Positions 18,770-26,962 of a stretch of 64,000 nt of DNA are shown piece by piece. A model generated the notes under the pieces. It did not search any database. It was not told the origin of the DNA and saw nothing but the letters and a program-made list of their open reading frames with translations. How positions within the stretch are numbered: the first letter of the stretch is position 1; the number at the start of each line of letters is the position of its first letter. Origin of the DNA: Deltaproteobacteria bacterium (GTDB lineage: Bacteria; Myxococcota_A; Polyangia; Polyangiales; Ga0077539); NCBI GenBank assembly GCA_016704445.1, contig JADJAE010000170.1, forward strand, positions 22,739 to 86,738, read 5' to 3'. Made by a program: the position numbers and the translations under genes.

Positions 18770-19444
18770 ATGAACGCCCCTCCCCCCGGCGACGCGCCGC
18801 CCTCGTCCCCCTACCGGGTGTATCCGCCCCTCCCCGTAGAGCCTCCTCCCCCTCGGAGCTCGCTCGCCAGCCATGTGCTCTCCGCCTGCGCGCTGATGGC
18901 GACGCTGACCTCGCTGCACCTCTCGTACTCCGTGGCCCGGCTCGCTACGGCGAGCGCGTCGTCCCGGGTGCTGACCTGCGCCCCAGCGGCGCGCCCCTTC
19001 GTCGCCGAGGTCCCGCTCCCTGCGACCGCCCCGGCGCCCTCGACCGCCGTTGCCCTGGTCGAGCCTCCGGCGTCCGAGCGACGAGCGACGACCCGCGGGG
19101 TCCGCGCTCTCGGACACGGCGTCTACGTCGTCTCGCGGCGCGCGATCGACGGCGCGCTCGAGGGCCGCGGAGGCCTCGGCCGACGCACCAGGATCGTCCC
19201 TGAGCTACGCAGCGGGCGCACCGTGGGCGTGAGGGTCTTCGGCATCCACCAGGGCGACCCGCTCTCCTCGCTGGGCTTCGCCGACGGCGACGTGATCCTC
19301 CGGGTGAACGACGTCGAGGTCGCGTCGCCCGACCGCTGCCTCGAGGCCTACGCCAGGCTCCGGGCAGCCGACCAGCTCACGGTGAGCTTCGAGCGCCGAG
19401 GCAGAGCCCGATCGCACGTCTACGCCATCGTCGCGGAGCTGTAG
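18770..19444 (+). CDS. GspC-like PDZ protein (single TM)
   Basis: A 224-residue protein: a Pro-rich cytoplasmic head, one transmembrane helix around residues 32-50 (SHVLSACALMATLTSLHLSY), a Pro/Ala-rich linker and a C-terminal PDZ-like domain. The PDZ part has GVRVFGIHQGDPLSSLGFAD followed by GDVILRVNDVEV, close to the PDZ of type II secretion GspC (PulC) and of periplasmic proteases. The homology region of GspC is not obvious. No other gsp gene is nearby, so a role as a stand-alone PDZ scaffold is more likely than a T2SS component. It precedes the Ser/Thr kinase by 63 bases. Confidence 0.6.
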   Translation: MNAPPPGDAPPSSPYRVYPPLPVEPPPPRSSLASHVLSACALMATLTSLHLSYSVARLATASASSRVLTCAPAARPFVAEVPLPATAPAPSTAVALVEPPASERRATTRGVRALGHGVYVVSRRAIDGALEGRGGLGRRTRIVPELRSGRTVGVRVFGIHQGDPLSSLGFADGDVILRVNDVEVASPDRCLEAYARLRAADQLTVSFERRGRARSHVYAIVAEL

Positions 19445-19463
19445 CGCCGAGGCCCACAGCGCT

Positions 19464-19476
19464 CCATTGACAATGG
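19464..19476. promoter_or_regulatory. 13-bp palindrome overlapping a TTGACA box
   Basis: CCATTG-A-CAATGG is a perfect inverted repeat with a one-base centre, inside the 63-base gap before the kinase gene. It contains a TTGACA (19467-19472), with GAACAT 18 bases further on as a poor -10. It could be a dyad operator on the kinase promoter, or chance. Confidence 0.35.
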
Positions 19477-19507
19477 AAAGCTGGCGGGCGGAACATCACG
19501 CCCCGCG

Positions 19508-21943
19508 ATGGGGTGGGCCAGCGGAACGACGGACTCGTGGCTCCGAATGCCCGCGAAGGTGGGCGGGCGCTACGAGCTGCTCGACGTCCTCGGCCGAGGC
19601 GGCAACGGCGAGGTGTGGCGGGCGCGCGATCACATCACCGGCGACCACGTCGCGGTGAAGCTCCTCGACCCGACGGGCGTCGCGCAGGAGGCGCAGACCC
19701 GCCGCGAGATCGCGTCGCTGAGGGCGGTGCAGGTGCCGGGCGTGGTGCGCCTGCTCGACGAGGGACGCGAGGGCGGCCACGGCTACCTGGTGATGGAGCT
19801 CATCCAGGGCGCCCCCTTCCCAGGGGTCGCGCTGCCCGTAGCGTGGCGCGACATCGCCGAGCTCACCCGCTCGATGCTCGAGATCCTGGCGAGGGTCCAC
19901 GCCGCAGGCGTGGTGCACCAGGACATCAAGCCAAGCAACGTGCTGGTGCACGAGGGTCATCCCACGCTGCTCGATTTCGGCGTGGCCTGGGGCGGGCTCT
20001 ACGACGAGGTGAAGGGCGGCGACCGCGCCGGGACGCCCGCGTACATGGCCCCGGAGCAGGTCGAGCGCGGCGTCCTCTCGTCGGCCACGGACCTCTACGC
20101 GCTGGGCACGATGCTCTTCGAGGCGCTGAGCGGGCGCCTCCCCTTCGAGTGCGAGAACGCGTACCAGTTGATGCTCGCGCGGTGCTACAGCGCCCCGATC
20201 CCGCTCGGGAGCTACGCCACCGACGCCCCCGCGGCGGTGCTCGAGCTCGTCGAGGAGATGATCCAGCGCGACCCCGCGAAGCGACCTCGGGACGCCCGAG
20301 AGGTGCTCGACCGCCTGGCGGGCCACGCCTCGTGCGTCCGCGCTCTCGCTCCCTGCGACGGCGCTCCGTGGAGCCTCGACGAGCTCCGAGCGATGATCGT
20401 CGGGCCGGACCGTATCTTCCACATCCCCGAGGACGCCGCGTCGGTGCTCTGGTCTCGCACCGGCGGCGAGCGCGAGAAGGTTCGAGCCGAGATCGACTCC
20501 TGGGTGCGGGTGGGCTTCGCTCGTCGAGACGGCGCTCGGATCGTGCTCGATCGCTCCGCCGTCGACCGGCTGATCCAGCCGGAGTCGCGGGTGAGCCCGG
20601 CGGAGCTCGGCACCGAGGCGCACGCCCTGGCGTGGGCCCACGCGGCCACCGCGGACACCCTGCGGCCCGGCACGCCGGGGCGCCTCGCGCACCTGATGCG
20701 GGCGCTGCCCACCGGGCGCTCTGGCGGGCTCGCGGACGTGGTGGTCGAGGCCATCGCCTCGGCGCGCCGATCGCTCTCCGACGGGCACACGGGTCGCGGG
20801 CTCGCGGCCCTGGCGGACGCCTGGCTCACCGCCAACCGCATCGGCGAGCTGGTGCCCCAGGACGTGCTCCGCGAGCTCTTCGCCGTCTGGACCGAGCTGA
20901 GCCTGGTGGACGGCACGCCCGCCGCCATCGACCGGGCGCTCCACGAGCTCGCCCGCGCCCGCTACGTCGCCCCCGTCGCCGACCTGGAGGCGCTGCTGCA
21001 CGCCGCGGTGGTGATCCATCGCTCCTCGGCGCGCGCCTTCGAGGAGGCCTCGGCGCTGCCTGGCTTCGCCGAGCCTGCGCTGGAGCGTTGGCGTCACGCG
21101 GTGCGCACCCAGGCCGCTCGCGCAGGTCCGCTCGACTGGGAGCGGGAGACCGTGGAGTCGCTGCGCGCCTGGGCCGCCTCGTCGGGTGACCCGCAGGACG
21201 AGGCAGCCTTCGCGAGCTGGGAGGCGTGGACGCTCTACCGCCGCGGCCTCTACGTCGAGGCCGCCGAACGGCACCTCACTTCCGTGGAGCTGGACAGGCT
21301 CCCGGCCTCGCGGCTCTCTTCCATGGTGGCGGCGGCCTCGGCGCTGCTGGAGGGCTTCCACCCCCAGCGGGCGCTGGAGCTCGCGGCGCAGGCCCGCTCC
21401 ATCGCCGCGGCGTCCCGGCTGACCTACCTCGAAGCCAGGGCGTGCTGGATCGAGCGCGCGGCGCTCTATCGCCTGGACCGCACCACGACGCCCGACCTCG
21501 CGCTGGTTGAGTCGGTGCGGGCGGTGGGCGTCGGCGGGCTCTACGCCATGACCGCGCTGACCGAGGCCGCAGTGGCGTGGCGAGGTGGCGACGCCCGCGC
21601 CGCGCGCGAGCTCGCCATGGCGGCGTGCCGGGAGTGGAGCGCCGCAGGCAGGCGGTGGGCGCCGGACATGGCGCGCGCGCTGGCGTTGGCGTGCGGCGCG
21701 GAGGCGCAGCCCGAAGAGGTGACGACGCTCATGCGCGAGGCGCTCGCCTGCCCGGTCCCTACGGCGGGGCTGCAGGTGCTGGCGCTGCTGGCGGTGGGGC
21801 GGCACCCGGTGAGCGCGGTGAACACGGACGACGTCGCGCGGCTCGCGGCGCTGGTGCCGACGGACGCGTGGATGAAGCGGGCGGCGATCCTGTCGACCGA
21901 CGAGGCCCTCGGCCACCTCCGTGGCCGCGTGCGAGTGGGATGA
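19508..21943 (+). CDS. Hanks-type Ser/Thr kinase (non-RD) with a helical C-terminal region
   Basis: An 811-residue protein; ATG 19547 is an alternative start. The kinase domain spans about residues 20-290: P-loop GRGGNGEV, Lys51 in VAVKLL, catalytic loop VVHQDIKPSN (D139), DFG at 156-158 and MAPEQVERG. The Arg of the HRD motif is Gln, so this is a non-RD kinase, often not controlled by activation-loop phosphorylation. A winged-helix-like section follows (about 300-360, EKVRAEIDSWVRVGFARR). The rest is alpha-helical and rich in Ala/Arg/Leu, resembling TPR arrays seen in PknK-like kinases. No transmembrane segment is found, so it is probably cytoplasmic. It lies 29 bases from the small gene at 21973. 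Confidence 0.85.
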   Translation: MGWASGTTDSWLRMPAKVGGRYELLDVLGRGGNGEVWRARDHITGDHVAVKLLDPTGVAQEAQTRREIASLRAVQVPGVVRLLDEGREGGHGYLVMELIQGAPFPGVALPVAWRDIAELTRSMLEILARVHAAGVVHQDIKPSNVLVHEGHPTLLDFGVAWGGLYDEVKGGDRAGTPAYMAPEQVERGVLSSATDLYALGTMLFEALSGRLPFECENAYQLMLARCYSAPIPLGSYATDAPAAVLELVEEMIQRDPAKRPRDAREVLDRLAGHASCVRALAPCDGAPWSLDELRAMIVGPDRIFHIPEDAASVLWSRTGGEREKVRAEIDSWVRVGFARRDGARIVLDRSAVDRLIQPESRVSPAELGTEAHALAWAHAATADTLRPGTPGRLAHLMRALPTGRSGGLADVVVEAIASARRSLSDGHTGRGLAALADAWLTANRIGELVPQDVLRELFAVWTELSLVDGTPAAIDRALHELARARYVAPVADLEALLHAAVVIHRSSARAFEEASALPGFAEPALERWRHAVRTQAARAGPLDWERETVESLRAWAASSGDPQDEAAFASWEAWTLYRRGLYVEAAERHLTSVELDRLPASRLSSMVAAASALLEGFHPQRALELAAQARSIAAASRLTYLEARACWIERAALYRLDRTTTPDLALVESVRAVGVGGLYAMTALTEAAVAWRGGDARAARELAMAACREWSAAGRRWAPDMARALALACGAEAQPEEVTTLMREALACPVPTAGLQVLALLAVGRHPVSAVNTDDVARLAALVPTDAWMKRAAILSTDEALGHLRGRVRVG

Positions 21944-21972
21944 AGCTCCCACCAAGAGACGAGGAACCATCG

Positions 21973-22377
21973 ATGCCGAAGATCAAGAAGTCGAGCACAG
22001 GGAATACGGTGAAGGGGGCGCTCCAGAAGCCGGGGCCGACGCCGGGGTTCTTCCTCATCGACCATGGGGCCTCCAGCGTCGGGGATGTCGGCTCGGAGTG
22101 GGACATCGGGGTGTTCGAGATCTACGACAACACCACCGTGGTGGGGTTGTTGTACGTGACCAACCCCAACAACGACCTCACCCAGTGCAAGGAGTACTGG
22201 GGGCTCGGGCCCTCCTACACCTGGCCCTCGGATACCGCGACCAAGACGTACAAGTACCAGTGGAGCGCCACGCTCACCCTGGCCGTCTCCTCGCCGACGA
22301 CCTTCAAGGACGAGTGCGACAAGGTCTTCGGCTCCGGGAACAGCGTCTACATCAAGTCGACCAACGCCCCGTTCTGA
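21973..22377 (+). CDS. Small unrecognised protein (134 aa) after the kinase
   Basis: ATG 21973 with a GAGGAA ribosome site seven bases upstream, 29 bases after the kinase stop, so probably co-transcribed. It starts with a basic head (MPKIKKSSTGNTVKG). The remainder is rich in Gly, Thr, Ser and aromatics (GFFLIDHG, GLLYVTNPNNDLTQCKEYWG, TYKYQWSATLTLAVS) and has two Cys. The pattern suggests a compact beta fold. No signal peptide, transmembrane helix or known family is recognised. Its DNA is visibly less G+C-rich (roughly 60%) than the neighbours. It could be a kinase or protease substrate or a secreted effector. It is convergent with the subtilase gene, six bases apart. Confidence 0.6.
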   Translation: MPKIKKSSTGNTVKGALQKPGPTPGFFLIDHGASSVGDVGSEWDIGVFEIYDNTTVVGLLYVTNPNNDLTQCKEYWGLGPSYTWPSDTATKTYKYQWSATLTLAVSSPTTFKDECDKVFGSGNSVYIKSTNAPF

Positions 22378-22383
22378 GCCCGC

Positions 22384-25300
22384 TCAGCCCACGACCGCGC
22401 TGATCAGCGCCCACCGCTCGAAGGGGCGACCTCCGGCGCGACCCCGCACCAGCACCCGCACACTGTAGCTGCCCGCCGCGCCTGTGACGACGCGCGCCCT
22501 GAGCCCGTCAAGGTGCGGACGGAAGGCGAGCGCCGAGGAGCGCCTCCGCAGGAGCTCACCACCATGCCGTCGATCGAGCTCGAGCAGGGCCGCGGCGGAA
22601 GGGTCGGCGTCGGCCTCGCCCGCAGGGAGCGCCGCCCTCAGCGCGTCGAGTTCGCGCGCATGGCGACGGCGCACCGCAGAGACGCTGCTGCGCGGCGAGG
22701 AGACCGTGGCGCGCGCGCTGAGAGCCTCGACGGCGGAGCCCTCCAGCCGGGCTCTCACCAGGATGTCGAGCGGCGCACCCGGGACGAGCCGTGCGCTGGG
22801 CGTCCTGACATCGACGACGAGGGGCGAGGAGACGAAGCCCGCCGCGGTGTACCGGGAGCGCGCATGGAGCGCGGTGGTTACCTCGACGTACCAGCGCCCG
22901 GGGGCGGGATCGGCGACGTCGAAGACGACATGGCCCCGCGCGACGACGCGGCGCACGAAGGAGGCGTCCGGGTGGACGAGCCGACCGCTCGGGTGCCGGA
23001 GCCGCACGGAGATGTCATCGGGCGACGAGGGCAAGTCCGGGGCGAAGCGCAGCGAGAGGTCGTCCCACGCGCAGGTGAAGCACGCCCGCGTGGCGGCCTC
23101 CTCGACGAAGGCGCCGACGCGGCTCGACGAGGCGAAGGACGACTCGCTGGCGATGACCCCGTCGTGCGTGATGGCCCCTCGGATGAAGCCGAACACCACG
23201 CCCAGGTCGTCGACGGTCGGCGCGGAGAAGAAGCGCCCGCCCGAACTCTCGGCCATCTCTGCGAGGTTCGCTCCGCTGGAGAGCGGACCCAGCGCGCAGG
23301 TGTAGACCCTCACGTCTCCGTCGAGCGCCTCGACGGCGTCGACGCCCCAGCTACGCGTGGTGTCCGAGCGTCGGCCGCCCTTGTGGTCCTCGCCGTCCGA
23401 CAGCAGGACGAGCGCCCGGTTCGGGTCGCCGGCCTCGAAGAGGCCACCCCCTAGCGCGATCGCCCGAGCCGTGTCGGTGTAGCCGCCGAAGCCCAGGGCC
23501 GTGACCCTCGACTTCGCCGCGTCGAGGATGGCCTGCCCGTCGACGAGCGCGAGGGTCGTCGCGTCCTCCGCGGGGTAGCGCACCGCGGCGTCGGAGTTGA
23601 AGTCCACCAGCCCGATGCGATCGCCGGGGCGAACGAGGTCGATGAACTGCTGCGCGACCTGGCGCGTCCGCTGGTCGAAGCCCGAGGTCACCATGCTGCC
23701 CGAGGTGTCGAGGGTCAGCACCACCTGCACCGGCTCCGCCGCGACCTGCTGCGCGTTCTCCACCACGAGCGCGAAGTCCTGCCACGGGCTGGTGTCGCTC
23801 GAGAGCCTCGCGTTGTGGGTGACCGCCGTCGCCACCACCGTCACCACGTAGGTTCCCTCCGCGGCCTGGAGGTAGACGCACTCGACGTTGTTCACCTCGT
23901 CGACGGCCGCGCCCGAGGTCGTCCATCCGCTGGAGAAAAGGTTGCCGTGCCAGGGGGCCGATCCGTCCTCGCGTCCGACCTCCAAGGAGAGCTTGTTGAT
24001 GAGCGCCCTGGCGGCGGACGAAGATCCTGGCGCGTCGGTGTAGACGAGGGTCACCCGCAGGGGCCGTCCCCCGTTGACGACGGAGATACGCATCGTGAAG
24101 GTCTGGTTGGTCGCCACGAACGCGACGCCCTGATCGACGAAGAGCCGCGGGCCTCGATCGGACCCGGGGGACTGGACCACCACGGTAGGAAGGCTCGCCC
24201 GGCCCCAGCCCTGGTATCGGTTTGGGATCGGCTCGATGGTCGAATGGGTGGGAGGGCCCGCCACGCCTCCGGCGCAGTCCACCGCGCCGCTGATAAGGAG
24301 CGCCTTGAGCATCGCCGGGCTGGGGTCGACGCCGCCTGTGCGCTCACGCCACCACTGGACGTAGAGCGCGCAGAGTCCGCTCACGTGCGGCGCAGCGAGC
24401 GAGGTCCCCCTGGCGATGACGTAGTCGCCCGGAAACACCGAGACCAGCGTGGACGACGCGGACATCGAGCGCGTCGAGGTGATGTACATCCCGGGCGCCA
24501 CGACGGTGGGCAGCAGGCGCCCGTCCTTCGCGGGGCCGACGCTGCTCTTGAAGGCGAGCGATCGGATGTCCGGCGAGTGGGGGTTGGTGCCCAGGCGCCC
24601 CGAGACGGTCGCGCCCACGCTGATGACGTTCTTGGCCTCCCAGGGCGCCGCGACGGTGCCGGTGGCCTCCTCCGTGTGGGCGTTGTTTCCCAGCGCGGCG
24701 ACGATGGTCAGCGGCACCCCCGTGTCGTCGTCGAGCGCGTCGCGAACGGCGCGGTCGTAGGTCCTCGATCGGCTGGTGTAGCCCTGGTTGAACGCCATCG
24801 AGCCGTCCTCGTCGGCCTGGCCCCAGCTGTTGTTGGCGATCGTCACCGAGCGCGCTCCGAGGCGCCGGACGCGGTCGAGATCGTCTGGCGGGTTCGGGTT
24901 CATACGGTTGATGGGATTGAGGCCGCCGAAGGAGGCCCCCGGCGCGACCCCGAGGCCATAGAGGAAGCCGTCGGCGTCGGTGTCTGCGACCGCGGGGTTG
25001 CCGACCGCGGCTCCCGCGACGTGCGTCCCGTGTCCACTCACATCGGTCGCGAAGCTCCCGCTGGTGAGGTCCTCGAAGAACACCCCTCGGCCCTTGAGGG
25101 CGGGGTGGAGCGTGGGGTCGTGATTGGTGTCGATCCCCGAGTCGACGAAGCCGATGAGCACGCCGCCGCCGTCGAGCGAGTACGAGGTGAGCAGGTCGCG
25201 GTAGCCCACGGCGGGCTGCGTGTCCGGCGGCGGAGCGGCATCGAGCCGTCCGGCGACGATCACCGCCGAGCGCTCGTCCAGGGGCGCGCCGGGGCCAGCG

Positions 25301-26016
25301 GCCTCGAGCATGTACACATCGGGATGCTGCGCGAGGCGCGGGAGCCGTGAGAGGTCGACCGTCGCCTGGATCAAGCCGGGACCGACGATCGATGGTTTCG
25401 CCGCGTCGGCGTCGCGGGACTCCCGCACCAGCCCGAGCACCTCATCGACGGCCTCGACGGGGAGCACCTGGACCCGAAGCAGCCGCTCGCCGCTCGCCCC
25501 GCCGACGGAGGGGTGGAGCCGCCAGGCGGGCTGCATGCGCTCGCACCACGCGACGAAGCCCAGGCTGCGGACCACGGGCACCGAGTCGGCGGGCAGGATC
25601 GCCCAGAGGCCGTACGGGGGAATCGGGTGAAGCTGCGAGGCGCCCGCGGCGCGGATCGCGTCGAGCCACGACGCGGTGAGCGGGCCTTCGAGCTGGATGA
25701 TCCAGTGGGGCCACGTCGAGACGAGCGACGGCGGCACGATCAGGTCGGGCGCAGGCCCCGGGAGGCTCTGGGAGAGATCGAGCGTGACGGAGGCGAGGCC
25801 CAGCAGGTTGCGGTCGCGTAGCAGGCGCGCACGAAAGCCCTGGGACGCGAGCGAGTCGAGCGACCCGGCCACGGCCACCATGTACCCGTCGGGGTGCTCG
25901 CGCACGATGCGCAGCCCCGCGTTCAGGATCCTCCCTTCCAGCGCGGCGCCCTGCCCCACGGACCCGGAGGGGATGTGGGCTGTGATGAAGTGAACGTCTT
26001 CGAGGGACAGGCTCAT
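22384..26016 (-). CDS. Subtilisin-like (S8) protease fused to a VWA domain
   Basis: A 1210-residue protein. The catalytic triad of family S8 is intact: D292 in FVDSGIDTNHD, H329 in SGHGTHVAG and S539 in RGTSLAAPHVSG, with N444 (ALGNNAH) as oxyanion Asn. About 280 residues of repeat-like prodomain precede it. After a beta-rich region (610-760) comes a VWA domain with a complete MIDAS, D770-x-S772-x-S774 (LTLDTSGSM), and VLLSDGEDHKGG. The final 250 residues look like one or two Ig-like domains plus a helical segment. No signal peptide is visible, so export or cytoplasmic action is open. VWA modules bind partners through metal, so it may be a partner-guided protease. Confidence 0.85.
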   Translation of the reverse strand: MSLSLEDVHFITAHIPSGSVGQGAALEGRILNAGLRIVREHPDGYMVAVAGSLDSLASQGFRARLLRDRNLLGLASVTLDLSQSLPGPAPDLIVPPSLVSTWPHWIIQLEGPLTASWLDAIRAAGASQLHPIPPYGLWAILPADSVPVVRSLGFVAWCERMQPAWRLHPSVGGASGERLLRVQVLPVEAVDEVLGLVRESRDADAAKPSIVGPGLIQATVDLSRLPRLAQHPDVYMLEAAGPGAPLDERSAVIVAGRLDAAPPPDTQPAVGYRDLLTSYSLDGGGVLIGFVDSGIDTNHDPTLHPALKGRGVFFEDLTSGSFATDVSGHGTHVAGAAVGNPAVADTDADGFLYGLGVAPGASFGGLNPINRMNPNPPDDLDRVRRLGARSVTIANNSWGQADEDGSMAFNQGYTSRSRTYDRAVRDALDDDTGVPLTIVAALGNNAHTEEATGTVAAPWEAKNVISVGATVSGRLGTNPHSPDIRSLAFKSSVGPAKDGRLLPTVVAPGMYITSTRSMSASSTLVSVFPGDYVIARGTSLAAPHVSGLCALYVQWWRERTGGVDPSPAMLKALLISGAVDCAGGVAGPPTHSTIEPIPNRYQGWGRASLPTVVVQSPGSDRGPRLFVDQGVAFVATNQTFTMRISVVNGGRPLRVTLVYTDAPGSSSAARALINKLSLEVGREDGSAPWHGNLFSSGWTTSGAAVDEVNNVECVYLQAAEGTYVVTVVATAVTHNARLSSDTSPWQDFALVVENAQQVAAEPVQVVLTLDTSGSMVTSGFDQRTRQVAQQFIDLVRPGDRIGLVDFNSDAAVRYPAEDATTLALVDGQAILDAAKSRVTALGFGGYTDTARAIALGGGLFEAGDPNRALVLLSDGEDHKGGRRSDTTRSWGVDAVEALDGDVRVYTCALGPLSSGANLAEMAESSGGRFFSAPTVDDLGVVFGFIRGAITHDGVIASESSFASSSRVGAFVEEAATRACFTCAWDDLSLRFAPDLPSSPDDISVRLRHPSGRLVHPDASFVRRVVARGHVVFDVADPAPGRWYVEVTTALHARSRYTAAGFVSSPLVVDVRTPSARLVPGAPLDILVRARLEGSAVEALSARATVSSPRSSVSAVRRRHARELDALRAALPAGEADADPSAAALLELDRRHGGELLRRRSSALAFRPHLDGLRARVVTGAAGSYSVRVLVRGRAGGRPFERWALISAVVG

Positions 26017-26214
26017 GTCACGGCTCCGAGCTATCGGGGGGGACGATCAATTCCACCATTCACCGGCCGTGGATGCGTGCGCGGGCGCCCGGTGGGGCAC
26101 GACTGCCAGGGCCCTTACTCCGCGAGGCCACACTGCGCGCCGCGCCGATCTGCATGGCATGGGCGCTGCTGATGCCATGGAACATACGCGAGGCACCTGT
26201 TGCGGAGGTCCGTC

Positions 26215-26847
26215 ATGCACATCCCCAGCGCTTCCCACTCGGTCCGGGCCCGTGGACGGCTGCTCGTCGTGGCGGCGGCGCTCGTCGGAGGCTGCGCCGA
26301 GGCGACCGGTGCACCCGATGGGGTCGACCTCCTCCCCACCCCGACCCCCAGGGTGCTCGGCCCGATCGAGACCGCCACCACCAGCGCCCCCGACCTTCTC
26401 AGGGCAACGCTGCGGCTCTCGACCGAGCCCGAGGCCTTCCGGGTGGGGGTGGAGCGCGCCGCGGCGGGCGCCCCCGCCTTCGCGGTGCCCGCCTTCGAGG
26501 TGGGCGACGGCGTCAGGCTCTTCCTCACGGTCGGAACCCTCGTCGCCATCGTCTCGGGCGTCGACGCGGCGCACCTCCTGGCGCAGACCGTCGAGTGCGA
26601 GCGCGGCCAGACGGAGCGATGCGCGGTGCAGTTCGAGAGCCTCATCAGCGGCCAGGACGCCGAGCTCGGCGAAGCGCTCGGCCCCTACGCGCGCCTCGTC
26701 TCGGAGGCGGCCACCGACGTGCAACTGGTGACCTGGACGCCGGTGCGCAACGGCTTCCCTCAGTACCCGGTGATCTCGCTCCAGGGCATCAGGGACGGGC
26801 GCATCCTCGGGATCGTGGTGTTCCGGGAGATCCCGTCGGTCCCGTGA
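26215..26847 (+). CDS. Lipoprotein of unknown function
   Basis: A 210-residue protein from ATG 26215, chosen because GGAGG lies six bases upstream. The signal sequence has RLLVVAAALVGGC as the lipobox. The mature part has a short Pro/Thr linker and an alpha/beta domain with no recognised motif; a central hydrophobic stretch (VRLFLTVGTLVAIVSGVDA) is probably a buried strand-helix. It is separated from the upstream subtilase start by about 200 bases and from the next gene by 115 bases, so probably single. Confidence 0.55.
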   Translation: MHIPSASHSVRARGRLLVVAAALVGGCAEATGAPDGVDLLPTPTPRVLGPIETATTSAPDLLRATLRLSTEPEAFRVGVERAAAGAPAFAVPAFEVGDGVRLFLTVGTLVAIVSGVDAAHLLAQTVECERGQTERCAVQFESLISGQDAELGEALGPYARLVSEAATDVQLVTWTPVRNGFPQYPVISLQGIRDGRILGIVVFREIPSVP

Positions 26848-26962
26848 GCGGCGGCGGCCCCCCGCTCCCATGACTGCGGGTCATGGCGGGAGGGCGGGGA
26901 GGCACCATGAATGTGCTCATGTCGCCTGAAGCACCCACCGCCGAGCCACCCGGGAGGTCGTG

